Below are positions 8,624 to 17,500 of a stretch of 31,659 nucleotides of DNA, in pieces. Position numbers and translations under genes: made by a program. The notes beneath the pieces were generated by a model. That model saw only the letters and a list, made by a program, of their open reading frames with translations, did no database searches and had not been told where the DNA came from. Each line of letters opens with the position of its first letter. Positions within the stretch are counted from its first letter, which is position 1. Source of the stretch: JBLHKW01 sp047618565 (GTDB lineage: Bacteria > Planctomycetota > UBA1135 > GCA-002686595); contig JBLHKW010000050.1 in assembly GCA_047618565.1 (NCBI GenBank), forward strand, positions 1 through 31,659, read 5' to 3'.

Positions 8624-9652
8624 CTATGGATCTTGCGTCAGGTCGACGACGACGTCCTGTCGTCCGATGGCCGCGATCACCGTGCGTGTTACGTTCCTGT
8701 GGCTCGCAGCTCGCACTTCGAGTTTATACATCCCGGCCGCCAGGAACCGGGCGAGAGCGATGCCTTTGGCATTGCTCACCTCGTTGATCGACGGATAGCG
8801 TCCGTCTCCAGACGCTCGCAGAGAGACAGTCGCTCCACTTACAGGGCGCCCGTCAGAGTGAACGCGGACTCGCACCTCCGGAAGTGCCTCGAGCGTCAGG
8901 TCGCGCCGCAGTTGCTGGCCTACTCCGAGTTCGATAGAGGGAGTGCGAAGCAGCTCCTTCGAGCGAGCGTGCACGCTGACGCTGTAATGTCCCGGCGCCA
9001 GCTTGGGGAACGACCAGTAACCTGTCGGTCCGCTGCGCGCCGCGCACGCGAGCGAAGGGGTGTAACCCGCTTCCGCGTCCAGCACCTGGAGAAGCACGGC
9101 AACGCCCTCCAGCGCTTGACCATCCGAGTCGCGGAGCTCGCCGTGCAGGCACGTCGCGCGCTTTGCCCTCAGCTCAAGGTCCGGGCCAGTAGCCGGCACG
9201 GCGTATGCGACGACGTCATCATGCAACATGCCCACCACAGAGACTGTCCACGGTCCCGCGTGTTCGACGGTGACGTCAAAGCGACCCTGTGGATGGCGCA
9301 CGGATGTACTCGATGTGCTGCTCGAATCGTCGGGCCCCGCAAGCATGATCCGGAAACGCTCGATGGGGTCACCACTGCGAGCGTCGACAACGCGTCCGTG
9401 GATGCGCGTGGGATCTTCGGTCGATCCGACCGCCTCCGCGGTCGTCCGCACCTGACGCTGCGGCTCGCGAGGTGGTGAGCTAAGCGGCACCAACGCTCTC
9501 GCGCCCTCACTGACGGGCGTGGCGCGATTCACGATCGCGGGCTTGCTCCGTGCGCGGTCCGGAATGAACGTGACGGCGAGGATGACTGCCGCGGTGATGA
9601 GAGGGAGAAGGCGCAGGCATCTTCGGCGATTGTGGTTGCGGTACAGCATCAT
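8624..9652 (-). CDS. Membrane-anchored protein with carboxypeptidase-regulatory-like domains
   Basis: This 342-residue protein has a basic N-terminus and one membrane segment at about 15-31 (LLPLITAAVILAVTF). A low-complexity linker follows, then beta-sandwich modules of the carboxypeptidase regulatory-like / prealbumin type. Recognisable starts are IHGRVVDARSGDPIERFRI, LHGELRDSDGQALEGVAVLL and VRVHSDGRPVSGATVSLRA, each followed by a Gly-Tyr strand pattern such as GPTGYWSFPKLAPGHYSV. Such modules are structural and occur in exported proteins; no catalytic domain is visible. Start choice: tandem ATGs at 9647-9652 with AAGGA just upstream. It follows the 810-residue secreted protein on the same strand, with a strong hairpin between them. 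The function is unknown. Confidence 0.72.
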   Translation of the reverse strand: MMLYRNHNRRRCLRLLPLITAAVILAVTFIPDRARSKPAIVNRATPVSEGARALVPLSSPPREPQRQVRTTAEAVGSTEDPTRIHGRVVDARSGDPIERFRIMLAGPDDSSSTSSTSVRHPQGRFDVTVEHAGPWTVSVVGMLHDDVVAYAVPATGPDLELRAKRATCLHGELRDSDGQALEGVAVLLQVLDAEAGYTPSLACAARSGPTGYWSFPKLAPGHYSVSVHARSKELLRTPSIELGVGQQLRRDLTLEALPEVRVRVHSDGRPVSGATVSLRASGDGRYPSINEVSNAKGIALARFLAAGMYKLEVRAASHRNVTRTVIAAIGRQDVVVDLTQDP

Positions 9653-9673
9653 CGTCCTTCAGCGCGGACAACA

Positions 9674-9699
9674 GCCCCCTCCTCCCGTGAGGAGGGGGC
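9674..9699 (-). terminator. Strong GC-rich hairpin between two minus-strand genes
   Basis: GCCCCCTCCTC (9674-9684) and GAGGAGGGGGC (9689-9699) are perfect 11 bp complements with a CCGT loop, and the stem can extend outward through AACAG/CTGTT with a bulge. It lies 31 bp past the stop of the 810-residue gene and 21 bp before the start codon of the next. It probably terminates or attenuates transcription from the upstream gene. No long T-run follows. Confidence 0.6.
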
Positions 9700-9730
9700 C
9701 TGTTCAGCTCACTCGGAGCGGTCTCCTTGC

Positions 9731-12163
9731 TTACTTCCGGCGGCGGTCGTGCGGGCAGTGCACCTCCACCGCGGAGGTGGTCGAGTTGCCGCTGCTATCC
9801 GTAGCCGTAATGGTGATCGTGTATGTCCGACCACCACCCTTGCCCGATCGCTCCGCGCGTAGCAACACATGCACAGTGCCGTTGGTGCTGTCGACAACCG
9901 GCGTGGTGAAGTCCGGGATCGTATTCCCGTCTCCGTCCTTGTCCGCGTCCTCGTTGCTCGCGATAGCCACGTCAAAGGCGGTGGTTCCGCTAAGGTCGCC
10001 GGCGTTCAGCGTGATCGTGACATCGACCATGCTGTGGTTCGGCGGCCACAAGAGAGACCTGTCGGCCACTGGCGAAAGGGTTGGTGCGGTCGTGTCAATC
10101 ACGTCGACGCCCAGCAGACGCACGACATCGGGGTGCACACCGTCAGAGACGGTCAGCGTGAACCCGTAGGTGCCAACGGCGAGCCCACCGGCCAGGGTGT
10201 AATCAGGAATGCTCACGGGGACTCCCTCGACGGGCGCGGTCACTACCCCTGAGGCCAGGAGCGTGGCGCCTTCGCTCCACGACCAGCTCAACGCGTCCCC
10301 GTCCCAGTCCGATGCGGAGCCGGTAAGAACAACATTGGCGCCGAGCTCAGCCGTGATGCCGCCGCCGACGGCCGCGTCGGGCGGCGAGTTGCTGACCGAC
10401 AGGAACATCGTGTCGGTGGACGTCACTTGACCGTCGCTAACCTCGAGGAGGAACGTGTGGTTGCCGAGCGCCAGGGAAGCGAGAGCCGTCAGGTTCAGAG
10501 GAGCCTCACCGCTCGCTCCGACGGCCGCGCTGGCCTGGATCTCTGCTCCGCCGCCGTCGAGCCAACGATAGGTCATGGCGTCCCCATCGGGGTCGGTGGC
10601 CACACCATCGATGGTGAAGCCGGACTGCTCATCGCTGAAGATCGTCAGGTTGTCACCGGCGTCAGCCACGGGCGAATCGTTAAGGCGGAAGCGCAGACCG
10701 AAGTCCTGACCGTCGATCGAGAAAAACTGTGGGATCAGGTCGGCATTCGGCAGGATCTCGAACTGGAACGTGCCCATACCCGGGGTCGTGATGGGGTTCA
10801 CCCTGGCGTTGAAGCCGTTGACGTAGTTGAGCCGCAGGGTGGAGTAGACGCTGTTGTCAGTGATCGGCAACATCATCGGGTCGCCTGAATTCTGGACCGC
10901 GCTGACGCCGCCGGGGAATTCCCACGTCGATCCGTCCAGGCGTGCCCCGCTCGCGTCGATGACGTCGAGCGGGCCCGAGACGGTGATCCACTCGAAGTCG
11001 AGCGCGTCCGTGGTGGTTTCGATCTCCACTCCCACTACGTCGTAGGCGAGGTTTCCGCCGAACATGGTCAAGCTGAACTTGAACCCGTCCGCAAACGCAC
11101 AGCTCTGACGAATTTCAGGATAGACGTTGTTGTCGGTGAGGGGCAGAGTCGCGGTTCCTCCAGCAGCAGAGATCCCTCCGGCGCCAGCGACGGTGACGCC
11201 GGCGTTCCACGCTGCGGGCAATGGGCTTCCAGTCTGGTCAGTCAGCGTGATCGTGACGGTCTCCGTGATCCACTCGAAGTCGATCGCGTCCGTCGTCTGC
11301 GTGATCTCCACGCCGCTGCCCGTGGTCTCGTTGCGGATGTCGCGGCACAGGTTCCCGAATAAGGACAGACTCACGTAGTACCCGGTCGAGAATGCGCAAC
11401 TCGGGCGGATGTTGGGATAGACGCTGTTGTCGGTGATCGGAAGAGTCAGCGTCCCTCCGGGGCCCGGTCCGCCGATGTTGGCGAACGAGATCGACGGGTT
11501 CCAGGCGGCTGGAAACGGATCACCGGCCTGGTCGCTCATCGTCAGCGTCACCGTTTTTGTGATCCACTCGAAGTCGAGCGCATCGGTCGTCTGGGTGATC
11601 TCGACGCCCGTGAAGTCGCGGCACAGGTTCCCGAAGAAGATAGGACTGAAGCTGTAGCCGGCTGCCCATGGACCTCCGAGCGTCGGGTAGACGCTATTAT
11701 CGGTGATGGGTAGGACCGTGGCCCCACCGTTGGCGACGCCTCCGACCTGCCCGATTCCGATGCCGCCGCTCCCGGGTACGAGCACGCCGCCTTGGTCCTT
11801 GACCGATACGGTCAGTGACTCCGTGATCCATTCGAAGTCCAGGTTCGTCGTAGTCGGCGTGATGCTCACGCCAGTAAGGTCGCGATACAGGTCGCCGTAC
11901 ACGAGGTGGATCCTCGCGTTGTAGGTTCCCGGCAGGAGCGAAACGGTTCCCCCGCTGTTGGCGCTCGCGCCGTTGATCGAGATGATCGTGAAGCCGGCGG
12001 GGTACTGGCCCCCGAGATCGGCACCTGCCTGGTCGACGATCCGTACATCTACGTCGACGGGGGTTTGAGCGAAGGTGCCTCCTGCGAGTAGCAGGATTCC
12101 GAGTGCAACCTTGGGTGCGAGTAAACGGGAGGGCTTGATGAGCGTCAGGATCGACTGTTGCAT
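9731..12163 (-). CDS. Secreted protein with five tandem ~90-residue repeats, two PKD-like domains and a HYR-like C-terminus
   Basis: This 810-residue protein has a signal peptide at about 1-33. Residues 35-470 hold five tandem repeats of about 88-98 residues. Each starts with a V-x-D-Q-x-G strand and has a central LPITDNSVYP motif (units 2, 3 and 5 exact, unit 4 LPLTDNNVYP). Units 1-4 end in LDFEWIT (residues 108-113, 197-202 and so on). Units 3 and 4 also share PAAWN and SCAF. Residues about 497-690 form two PKD/cadherin-like Ig domains (PVADAGDNLTIFSD, DPDGDAMTYRW; SDWDGDALSWSW). Residues about 692-804 form a module with the WPPNHSMVDV motif seen in HYR-like extracellular domains, plus a Ca-site-like DADKDGDGN. 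I do not recognise the first repeat family. It is probably a cell-surface or extracellular matrix protein. The leader is preceded by a 28 bp tandem repeat. Confidence 0.8.
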   Translation of the reverse strand: MQQSILTLIKPSRLLAPKVALGILLLAGGTFAQTPVDVDVRIVDQAGADLGGQYPAGFTIISINGASANSGGTVSLLPGTYNARIHLVYGDLYRDLTGVSITPTTTNLDFEWITESLTVSVKDQGGVLVPGSGGIGIGQVGGVANGGATVLPITDNSVYPTLGGPWAAGYSFSPIFFGNLCRDFTGVEITQTTDALDFEWITKTVTLTMSDQAGDPFPAAWNPSISFANIGGPGPGGTLTLPITDNSVYPNIRPSCAFSTGYYVSLSLFGNLCRDIRNETTGSGVEITQTTDAIDFEWITETVTITLTDQTGSPLPAAWNAGVTVAGAGGISAAGGTATLPLTDNNVYPEIRQSCAFADGFKFSLTMFGGNLAYDVVGVEIETTTDALDFEWITVSGPLDVIDASGARLDGSTWEFPGGVSAVQNSGDPMMLPITDNSVYSTLRLNYVNGFNARVNPITTPGMGTFQFEILPNADLIPQFFSIDGQDFGLRFRLNDSPVADAGDNLTIFSDEQSGFTIDGVATDPDGDAMTYRWLDGGGAEIQASAAVGASGEAPLNLTALASLALGNHTFLLEVSDGQVTSTDTMFLSVSNSPPDAAVGGGITAELGANVVLTGSASDWDGDALSWSWSEGATLLASGVVTAPVEGVPVSIPDYTLAGGLAVGTYGFTLTVSDGVHPDVVRLLGVDVIDTTAPTLSPVADRSLLWPPNHSMVDVTITLNAGDLSGTTAFDVAIASNEDADKDGDGNTIPDFTTPVVDSTNGTVHVLLRAERSGKGGGRTYTITITATDSSGNSTTSAVEVHCPHDRRRK

Positions 12164-12171
12164 TTGCTTAA

Positions 12172-12227
12172 TTCTTTTTCAGTGCTGAGTGATGCTTAGT
12201 TCTTTTTCAGGGTTGAGCAGCGCTTAG
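12172..12227. repeat. Two-copy 28 bp tandem repeat upstream of the 810-residue gene
   Basis: 12172-12199 and 12200-12227 are tandem copies, each beginning TTCTTTTTCAG and ending GCTTAG, with a few differences in the middle. They lie 8 bp upstream of the start codon of the minus-strand repeat protein, in its leader or promoter. On the minus strand each copy gives an A-rich CTGAAAAAGAA. The nearer one sits where a ribosome site would be, and no classical GGAGG is present. Confidence 0.6.
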
Positions 12228-12453
12228 CTCTCTTTGGACAATTGACTGGGCAGACCGCGTTTCCCCACAAACAGGAGCGTTGCCAAGTCCAGTCAATTGC
12301 GAATTCCAAGAGCCACTGAGCACCCGCTGCGGTGGTCCCCCTCTACGACACTTTGGAAGCGTCGAACGCGGAACGTAGGGACAACGCGGTTTCGCACCTG
12401 CGACCCAACGCCTTAGCAAGCAAGACGTTAGGGCGTAATTATTGAGGCGGCGG
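12228..12453. other. Non-coding stretch with two inverted repeats
   Basis: No convincing gene was found. CAATTGACTGG (12239-12249) and CCAGTCAATTG (12289-12299) are perfect inverted repeats 39 bp apart. A second, imperfect hairpin pairs ACGCCTTAGC (12408-12417) with GTTAGGGCGT (12427-12436). The region separates the leader of the 810-residue gene from the IS91-like element and may hold its promoter. Confidence 0.45.
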
Positions 12454-13692
12454 ATAGGCGATCCAAAGGGCCTGCCATGGTAGCGCGGTAAAGGCGCCTT
12501 GAGGGCAGGAGTGGCGACACGGGCCATCCACGGCAGTCGAAAACCTCTCAAACAGCCGGATTTCGCCCGCGTACACCACCCGAGTGCCTCGTCTCGGGCC
12601 GGTTGGCGGACTCCAGCTACACCTCCCCCACTGAACGACACCGGAGATGCCGAGAACGCTCACGGAAACCGAGCCCCGCCTAGAACTCGAACGCCATCTG
12701 CGGCGGCGCGCGCGCTGCCGCGAGCAGCGGAGCCTCGCTGGGCAGGCCGAGGTGACGCAGGATACGACGTGCCACCAGCGTGTCGGTGATCAGCGCGATC
12801 CACCGGCGCCGTCCGCCGCAGTGCTCGCAGTGTGGCACGTCGATCCCGAAGACCCGGCGCATGAGCTCCTACCAGGAATAGCGACTCGGGTAGGGAGAGT
12901 GCGGGACCAGCACGGAGGCGCTGGGCGGGCAGGGCGCTGGCGCGGCGTGCGGGACCGCAGGTGTCGTCGCGGGCGGAAAGTCCCCCACCGCTTCCGCGCC
13001 CCGCAAAGCGACTCCGGGGGCCGCCGCCGTCGGCACGATCATGTCGCGCCAGGATGAGGCCAGCGCGAGCACCCCGTGGTAGGTCAATTGATGCTCGCGT
13101 GGGTGCGGAATCAGGGCTGCCAGGCGCTCGATGAACGTGAGCGGGTCGAAGACGAAGTGTGTTGTACCGTCCCGCCACGGACGACGCAGCTGGTAGACGA
13201 CCTTGCCATCGGGCGACAGGGAGAGGCGCTCGGTCGCGATGGCCGGGCGGGCTATATAGCGACAGAGATGCTCGAGGCGCTCCCGGTCATGGGCGTCAAT
13301 GTGGACGCGGGCGTGGAGCGAGAAGCCGTCCTCCGTGGCGCACAGGGACCCGGGCTCGAAGGAAGGAGCGTCGGGTGGTGGGGTCCGGTAGCGATAGACC
13401 GGGCGACCAGCGTCCGGGCCCAGGGCTACGCGGCCCTGGATCGATGCGGCGGTGATAAGGGCAGCAGCGAGTCGGGCTCGGGCGGTATGTCGTCGTGGCC
13501 GGGGAGGGGCAAGAAGCCGCGGCGGCGGAGGAGTCGATTGATGCGCAGGCGAAGCGTTTGCACCATGTGCGCGACGTCCTCGTCCTCGAGCTCCGGAGCC
13601 GGGTGGAAGACCGGGCGCGCCCAGGGGGAGGCGGCGGTGTAGACGCCGTCGAGGAGCAGGGGACCGAGCGCCTCTTGACCCAACTCGGCTGA
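12454..13692 (-). mobile_element. IS91-like element remnant A (transposase C-terminal half plus terminal region)
   Basis: This is the longest of three related remnants. It includes about 225 bp beyond the transposase stop (also present at 6937-7174) and about 1 kb of transposase. The 5' side ends abruptly at 13692, directly against the stop codon of a WD40-protein tail. The N-terminal zinc-ribbon and the HUH catalytic region of the transposase are missing, so this copy cannot move by itself. Confidence 0.72.
12680..13692 (-). pseudogene. IS91-family (Y2/HUH) transposase, 5'-truncated, with one frameshift and one in-frame TAG
   Basis: The minus strand reads LLLDGVYTAASPWARPVF, RLRINRLLRRRGFL, then after a one-base frameshift near 13458 ITAASIQGRVALGP...ARVHIDAHDRERLEHLCRYIARP. 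It continues through RLSLSPDGKVVYQLRRPWRDGT, FDPLTFIERLAALIPHPREH and LTYHGVLA to the C-terminal RRVFGIDVPHCEHCGG, which is the standard ending of IS91-type rolling-circle transposases. A TAG at 12869-12871 interrupts the frame where relatives read W-x-ELMRRVF. The HFH metal-binding motif and the preceding zinc finger are gone. The second Cys pair of the C-terminal knuckle is reduced to C-E-H-C. It ends with TAG at 12680-12682. Confidence 0.8.
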
Positions 13693-13836
13693 CTATCTCG
13701 ACGACCCGCGCTGGACCAGCTCCAACAGCACCCGACGCGCCGCCACTCGCTCAACCCGCGAAAGGCCTTCGTCGTTATCGATCGTCCCGGCCACCTGCGC
13801 CGCGTCCTTCAGCTCGCCAAGGCGCGTCTCGATGCG
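13693..13836 (-). pseudogene. C-terminal tail of a WD40-repeat protein (copy A)
   Basis: The minus strand reads RIETRLGELKDAAQVAG, DNDEGLSRVER and AARRVLLELVQRGSSR, then TAG. The same tail, roughly 78 percent identical at DNA level by eye, follows true WD40 repeats at 18084-18542. There the last codon before TGA is GAG; here the equivalent codon is the TAG itself. No WD40 blades are recognisable upstream, although the frame stays open to 14001. The IS91-like transposase fragment begins immediately after the stop. It is a fragment of a paralogous gene. Confidence 0.6.
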
Positions 13837-14527
13837 CGGGGTGCGCCGGATGAGCCCGTTGTCCAGGCACAGCTCGCGGCGGTCGACAGATGCGATGACC
13901 CGGGTCGGAGTGTCACAGCGAGTGACCAGCCAGTCGCTGGAGGTGCGGCTGTTCTGGAGACTGACCAGCAGTAGTGGGATCGGGAGAGCGGCGTGCAGCA
14001 TGCCCGGCAGTCTAGGCCGGCCTGCACATCCAACGTGGCACCTTCACGGCCCAGCATGGCCAGCGCCATCCCAAGTCGGGCGATGCCGGCCTGATCGACC
14101 TCCGAGAGGATCGCCATTCCTTCAGCGATCACTCTCGAGACCCAGTAGGGACCGGTAGCCATTGGCGGACAGCCGCAGCAAACGTCATCCCTGTTCTCGA
14201 CACCCGTGACGCACCACGCCTGGACCACAGGCGCAGAACGGCCAGAGCATGCGCGAGAGCCGGGCCTGTGGCGGTGATTCGGGACCGTCGGCTCGGATGC
14301 CGGACTCGAGACACGGTCCGCCTGAATATTTGTCATGCGATTCGTTGTCCCTCCCGCCCACGCCGCGCGCTCTTGAAACAGGAACGCCCCCCCACCCCCG
14401 ACATCAAGGCCGTTCAGCGTTGCACCATCCACTTCCCAGCTGGCTCGTACCTGGTCAACGACCGGACCGGGGGACCTAACCCGCATCCGTCATTGAGATC
14501 ACATCTCGCCCTTCACCGAGGGAGGGG
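13837..14527. other. About 690 bp with no convincing gene
   Basis: Open frames exist on both strands (for example minus 13809-14486), but they overlap each other, are unusually rich in Arg, Ser and Cys, and show no family motif. One minus-strand stretch near 14030-14160 (reading EGMAILSEVDQAGIARLGMA) looks helix-forming and could be a decayed gene. Upstream sequence for the FG-GAP gene presumably lies at 14400-14560. Confidence 0.4.
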
Positions 14528-14566
14528 GTGTGCACTCCCATCCCATTCCCGATCGAGGAGATCCAC

Positions 14567-17500
14567 ATGAGGTCCGAATTCCCTTGTCGCTCCGCAGCGG
14601 CGCTTTTCCTGCTATCGCTCGTCCCCCTGGCGAATGCGCAAAGCACACCAGCCACCGTCAGCGAGGTTTATTGCATCGACGGCGATCCCAATGAAGGCTA
14701 CTTCGGCACATGGCTGGCGAGTGCCGGAGATGTCAATTTCGACGGCAAGGAGGACTTCATTACCGGGGCACCGTGGAAGCAAGCGGCGAGCCAGAGCCAG
14801 ACTCGGGGCTACGCCCGGGTGATCTCCGGGGCTGATGGCGCCACCATCTACCACTTCGCCGGGGACGAGCCCGGCAATGAATTCGGTCACTCGGTCGCGG
14901 GTGTCGGTGACATGAACGGCGATGGCTGTCCCGATTTCCTCGTGGGATCACGGGGCTATAGCGGCGCCAACGGTACAGCCAACTATGCCAAGGCGTTTTC
15001 CGGCGCTGATGGCTCCCTGCTCTACAAGTTCACCGGAACGGGCGGGTATGGCTACCACGTGAGCGCAGCGGGCGATGTGAACGCCGACGGGCACGCCGAC
15101 GTGATCGTCGGTTCAGACAATCATCCCTACGCGGATGTCTTCTCGGGCATCGACGGAACCCTTATCAAGCGCCTCGTCGGTCTGATCAGTGGTGGCTTCG
15201 GCCGGTCCGTTGGCCGGGTCGGTGACATGAACAATGATGGCTATGATGACGTGGCTGTCTCGGAGGATTTCTACATCCACATCTTCTCCGGGCAGGCCAT
15301 GACGACCGGAGCGGGGCCCGAACTCCTGTTCTACCTGCCCATGGGCGGGGGCACGAAGTTCGGAAACCGCCCGACGGACTTCAACGGAGATGGCTACCTC
15401 GACCTCGTCGTGGGAGAGCCTTTTGCCGGGTCTCAGAACGGTCGCATTTCGGTCTATTCCGGCTTTGATGGAACGGTCATCGCCTACATCGCGGATCCCG
15501 CGGGAACCCCGAGCAACCAGTTCGGCCGCCACACAGATGTCGCTGATATCGACGGTGACGGGCACCCCGACATCGTGACCTGCTCCATCAGCTGGGGCAG
15601 CACGAACGGACTCTTAACAACCGTGGGCGGAATCTACGCCTTCTCGGGGGTGGACTTCTCCTTGATCTGCAGCATCGAGGATCCGGGCACCAACCATGGC
15701 TTTGGAAACACCGTGGCCGCCATCAACGTGGATGGCGTGGGACCTTCCGAGATCGTTGTCAGCCAGCTCGCCGCCAACTCCTATGTGGGGACCGTCTGTG
15801 TGTACCGGGGCTGCGACGGAAGCACCGGCCCCCCCTCTGACGGGGACGCGCCCATCGTCGCGATCACCTCGCCCTTGAATGGCGCGATCATCGGCGAGAG
15901 CTTCGTGCCCATCGCCGCCACTGTGGACGATGCATCCGCGACCGACGTGACCTCCGCTCCTGGTGGCCTGTTCGTTTCCCTACCCGAGGGCGGCGGAACG
16001 GCCAACGGCACCATCGCCGGACTGGTCGAAGGAACCAACACCCTGGCAGTGACCGCGACCGACAGCGCAGGCAACACGGGCGCAGGGGCAGTCACCATAA
16101 TTGTGGACACCCTGTCCCCGACGATCGAGCTTGTATCACCGGCGCCGGGCACCGTGTACGGCTCGTCGCCTGCGACCGTGACCGTGAATGTCGCCGACGC
16201 CTCGAGCAGCACCTGCCTCATCGGTGGCTTGCAGTTCACGATCCCCGCGGAAGGTGGCGCGGCATCAGCGCCGGTAGCCCTGGTCGAAGGGTCGAATGTC
16301 ATCGAGGTCCTCGTGACGGACGCTGCGGGCCACAGCACGAGCTTGCTGCTCAGCGTGGTGCTGGACCTGACCGCACCCGTCATATCCGTAGATTCACCGC
16401 TTGACGGGGCCATCTACGGGGCTGGACAGGAACTTGTCGCCGTGACAGCCACGGTCGACGACCTGACGAGCACCGACGTGAGCTCCACACCTGCCGGAGT
16501 GAATACCAGCCTCCCCGCGGGTGGCGGGATCGCTGCTGGAGCCGTATCGCTCGTCGAAGGCTCGAACCCCATCGTGGTCACGGCCACGGATGCCAGCGGA
16601 CGCGCCTCGTCGAGCACCGTGACGGTCTTGCTGGACACAACAGGTCCGGTCGTGACCCTGACCTCCCCTGTCCACCTCGCTGCGGTGAGTGGCACTGTGG
16701 ACTTTGACGCCGTGGCCACCGATGCGCTGCCGGGCACGGGCGTGGAGCGTGTGGCGTGTTTCGTGGATGAATTGCTCGTCGCCACGGCCTTCGCCGCCCC
16801 CTACGGTTTCGTCTACGACACCACCGTCCTGCTGGATGGAGAGCACACATTCAGCGTTGTGGCCTACGACAACCTGGGGAACGAATCCGCGTCTTCCTCC
16901 GCTCTGGTCCTGGTGGATAACACGGCTCCGGCAATCGAGTTCGCCTCCTTGCTGGAGGGTGAATATGTATCGGGGACTGCGGACGTCAGTGTCTCGGCTT
17001 CCGACGCCGGCTCTGGATTGGCATCGGTGGAGGTTTTGGTGGGCGGCCTCGCCCCGACGACGGATCCCTCGACCCTGTTTGACCCAGCGGTGCCCGCGGC
17101 CCTGCTCAGTGGCAGTGACAACACGCTGGTCTACCCGGATGGAGTCCTGTCGCTCATGGCCCGCGCCGTGGACGAAGCTGGCAATGAAACGGTGATCGAA
17201 ATCACCGCGCTGGTGGACAACACGGCTCCCGATCGCACCCTGGTCTCGCCCACCGACGGCAAGCGAGTCAAGCGCATCATGACCATCGAAGCCGTCGCGA
17301 GCGACGCCAACCTGGATCGAATCGAGATCCATGTGGGCGGCATCCTGGTCGGAACCTCGACGACGTCACCCTTCGAGATCGACTTCGACACGAGAACCGT
17401 GCTCGATGGTGATTTGCTGGTCGAAGCCCACGTCTTCGACCTGGCTGGAAACCTGGTCGTGAGTTCGGCTGTGGTGCTGGTGGACAACATGCAATTCCAG

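Noticed and set aside
12408..12436. Integron attC-like hairpin (ACGCCTTAGC / GTTAGGGCGT)
   Set aside because: The core-site consensus does not fit, the stem is imperfect, only one copy is present and there is no integron integrase or cassette array.
13076..13642. Plus-strand frame of 188 codons over the IS91-like element
   Set aside because: Antisense to recognisable IS91 transposase sequence on the minus strand.
123..13700. Amber (TAG) recoding as an explanation for the in-frame TAGs
   Set aside because: Intact conserved genes here (the NtrC-type regulator, anmK, the LysM protein, DUF1844, the HEAT protein, the FG-GAP protein) terminate at TAG, so general reassignment is not credible.
16394..17332. 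Minus-strand frames of over 300 codons antisense to the FG-GAP protein
   Set aside because: The plus strand shows regular Ig-like joints at constant spacing; the antisense frames follow from codon bias.
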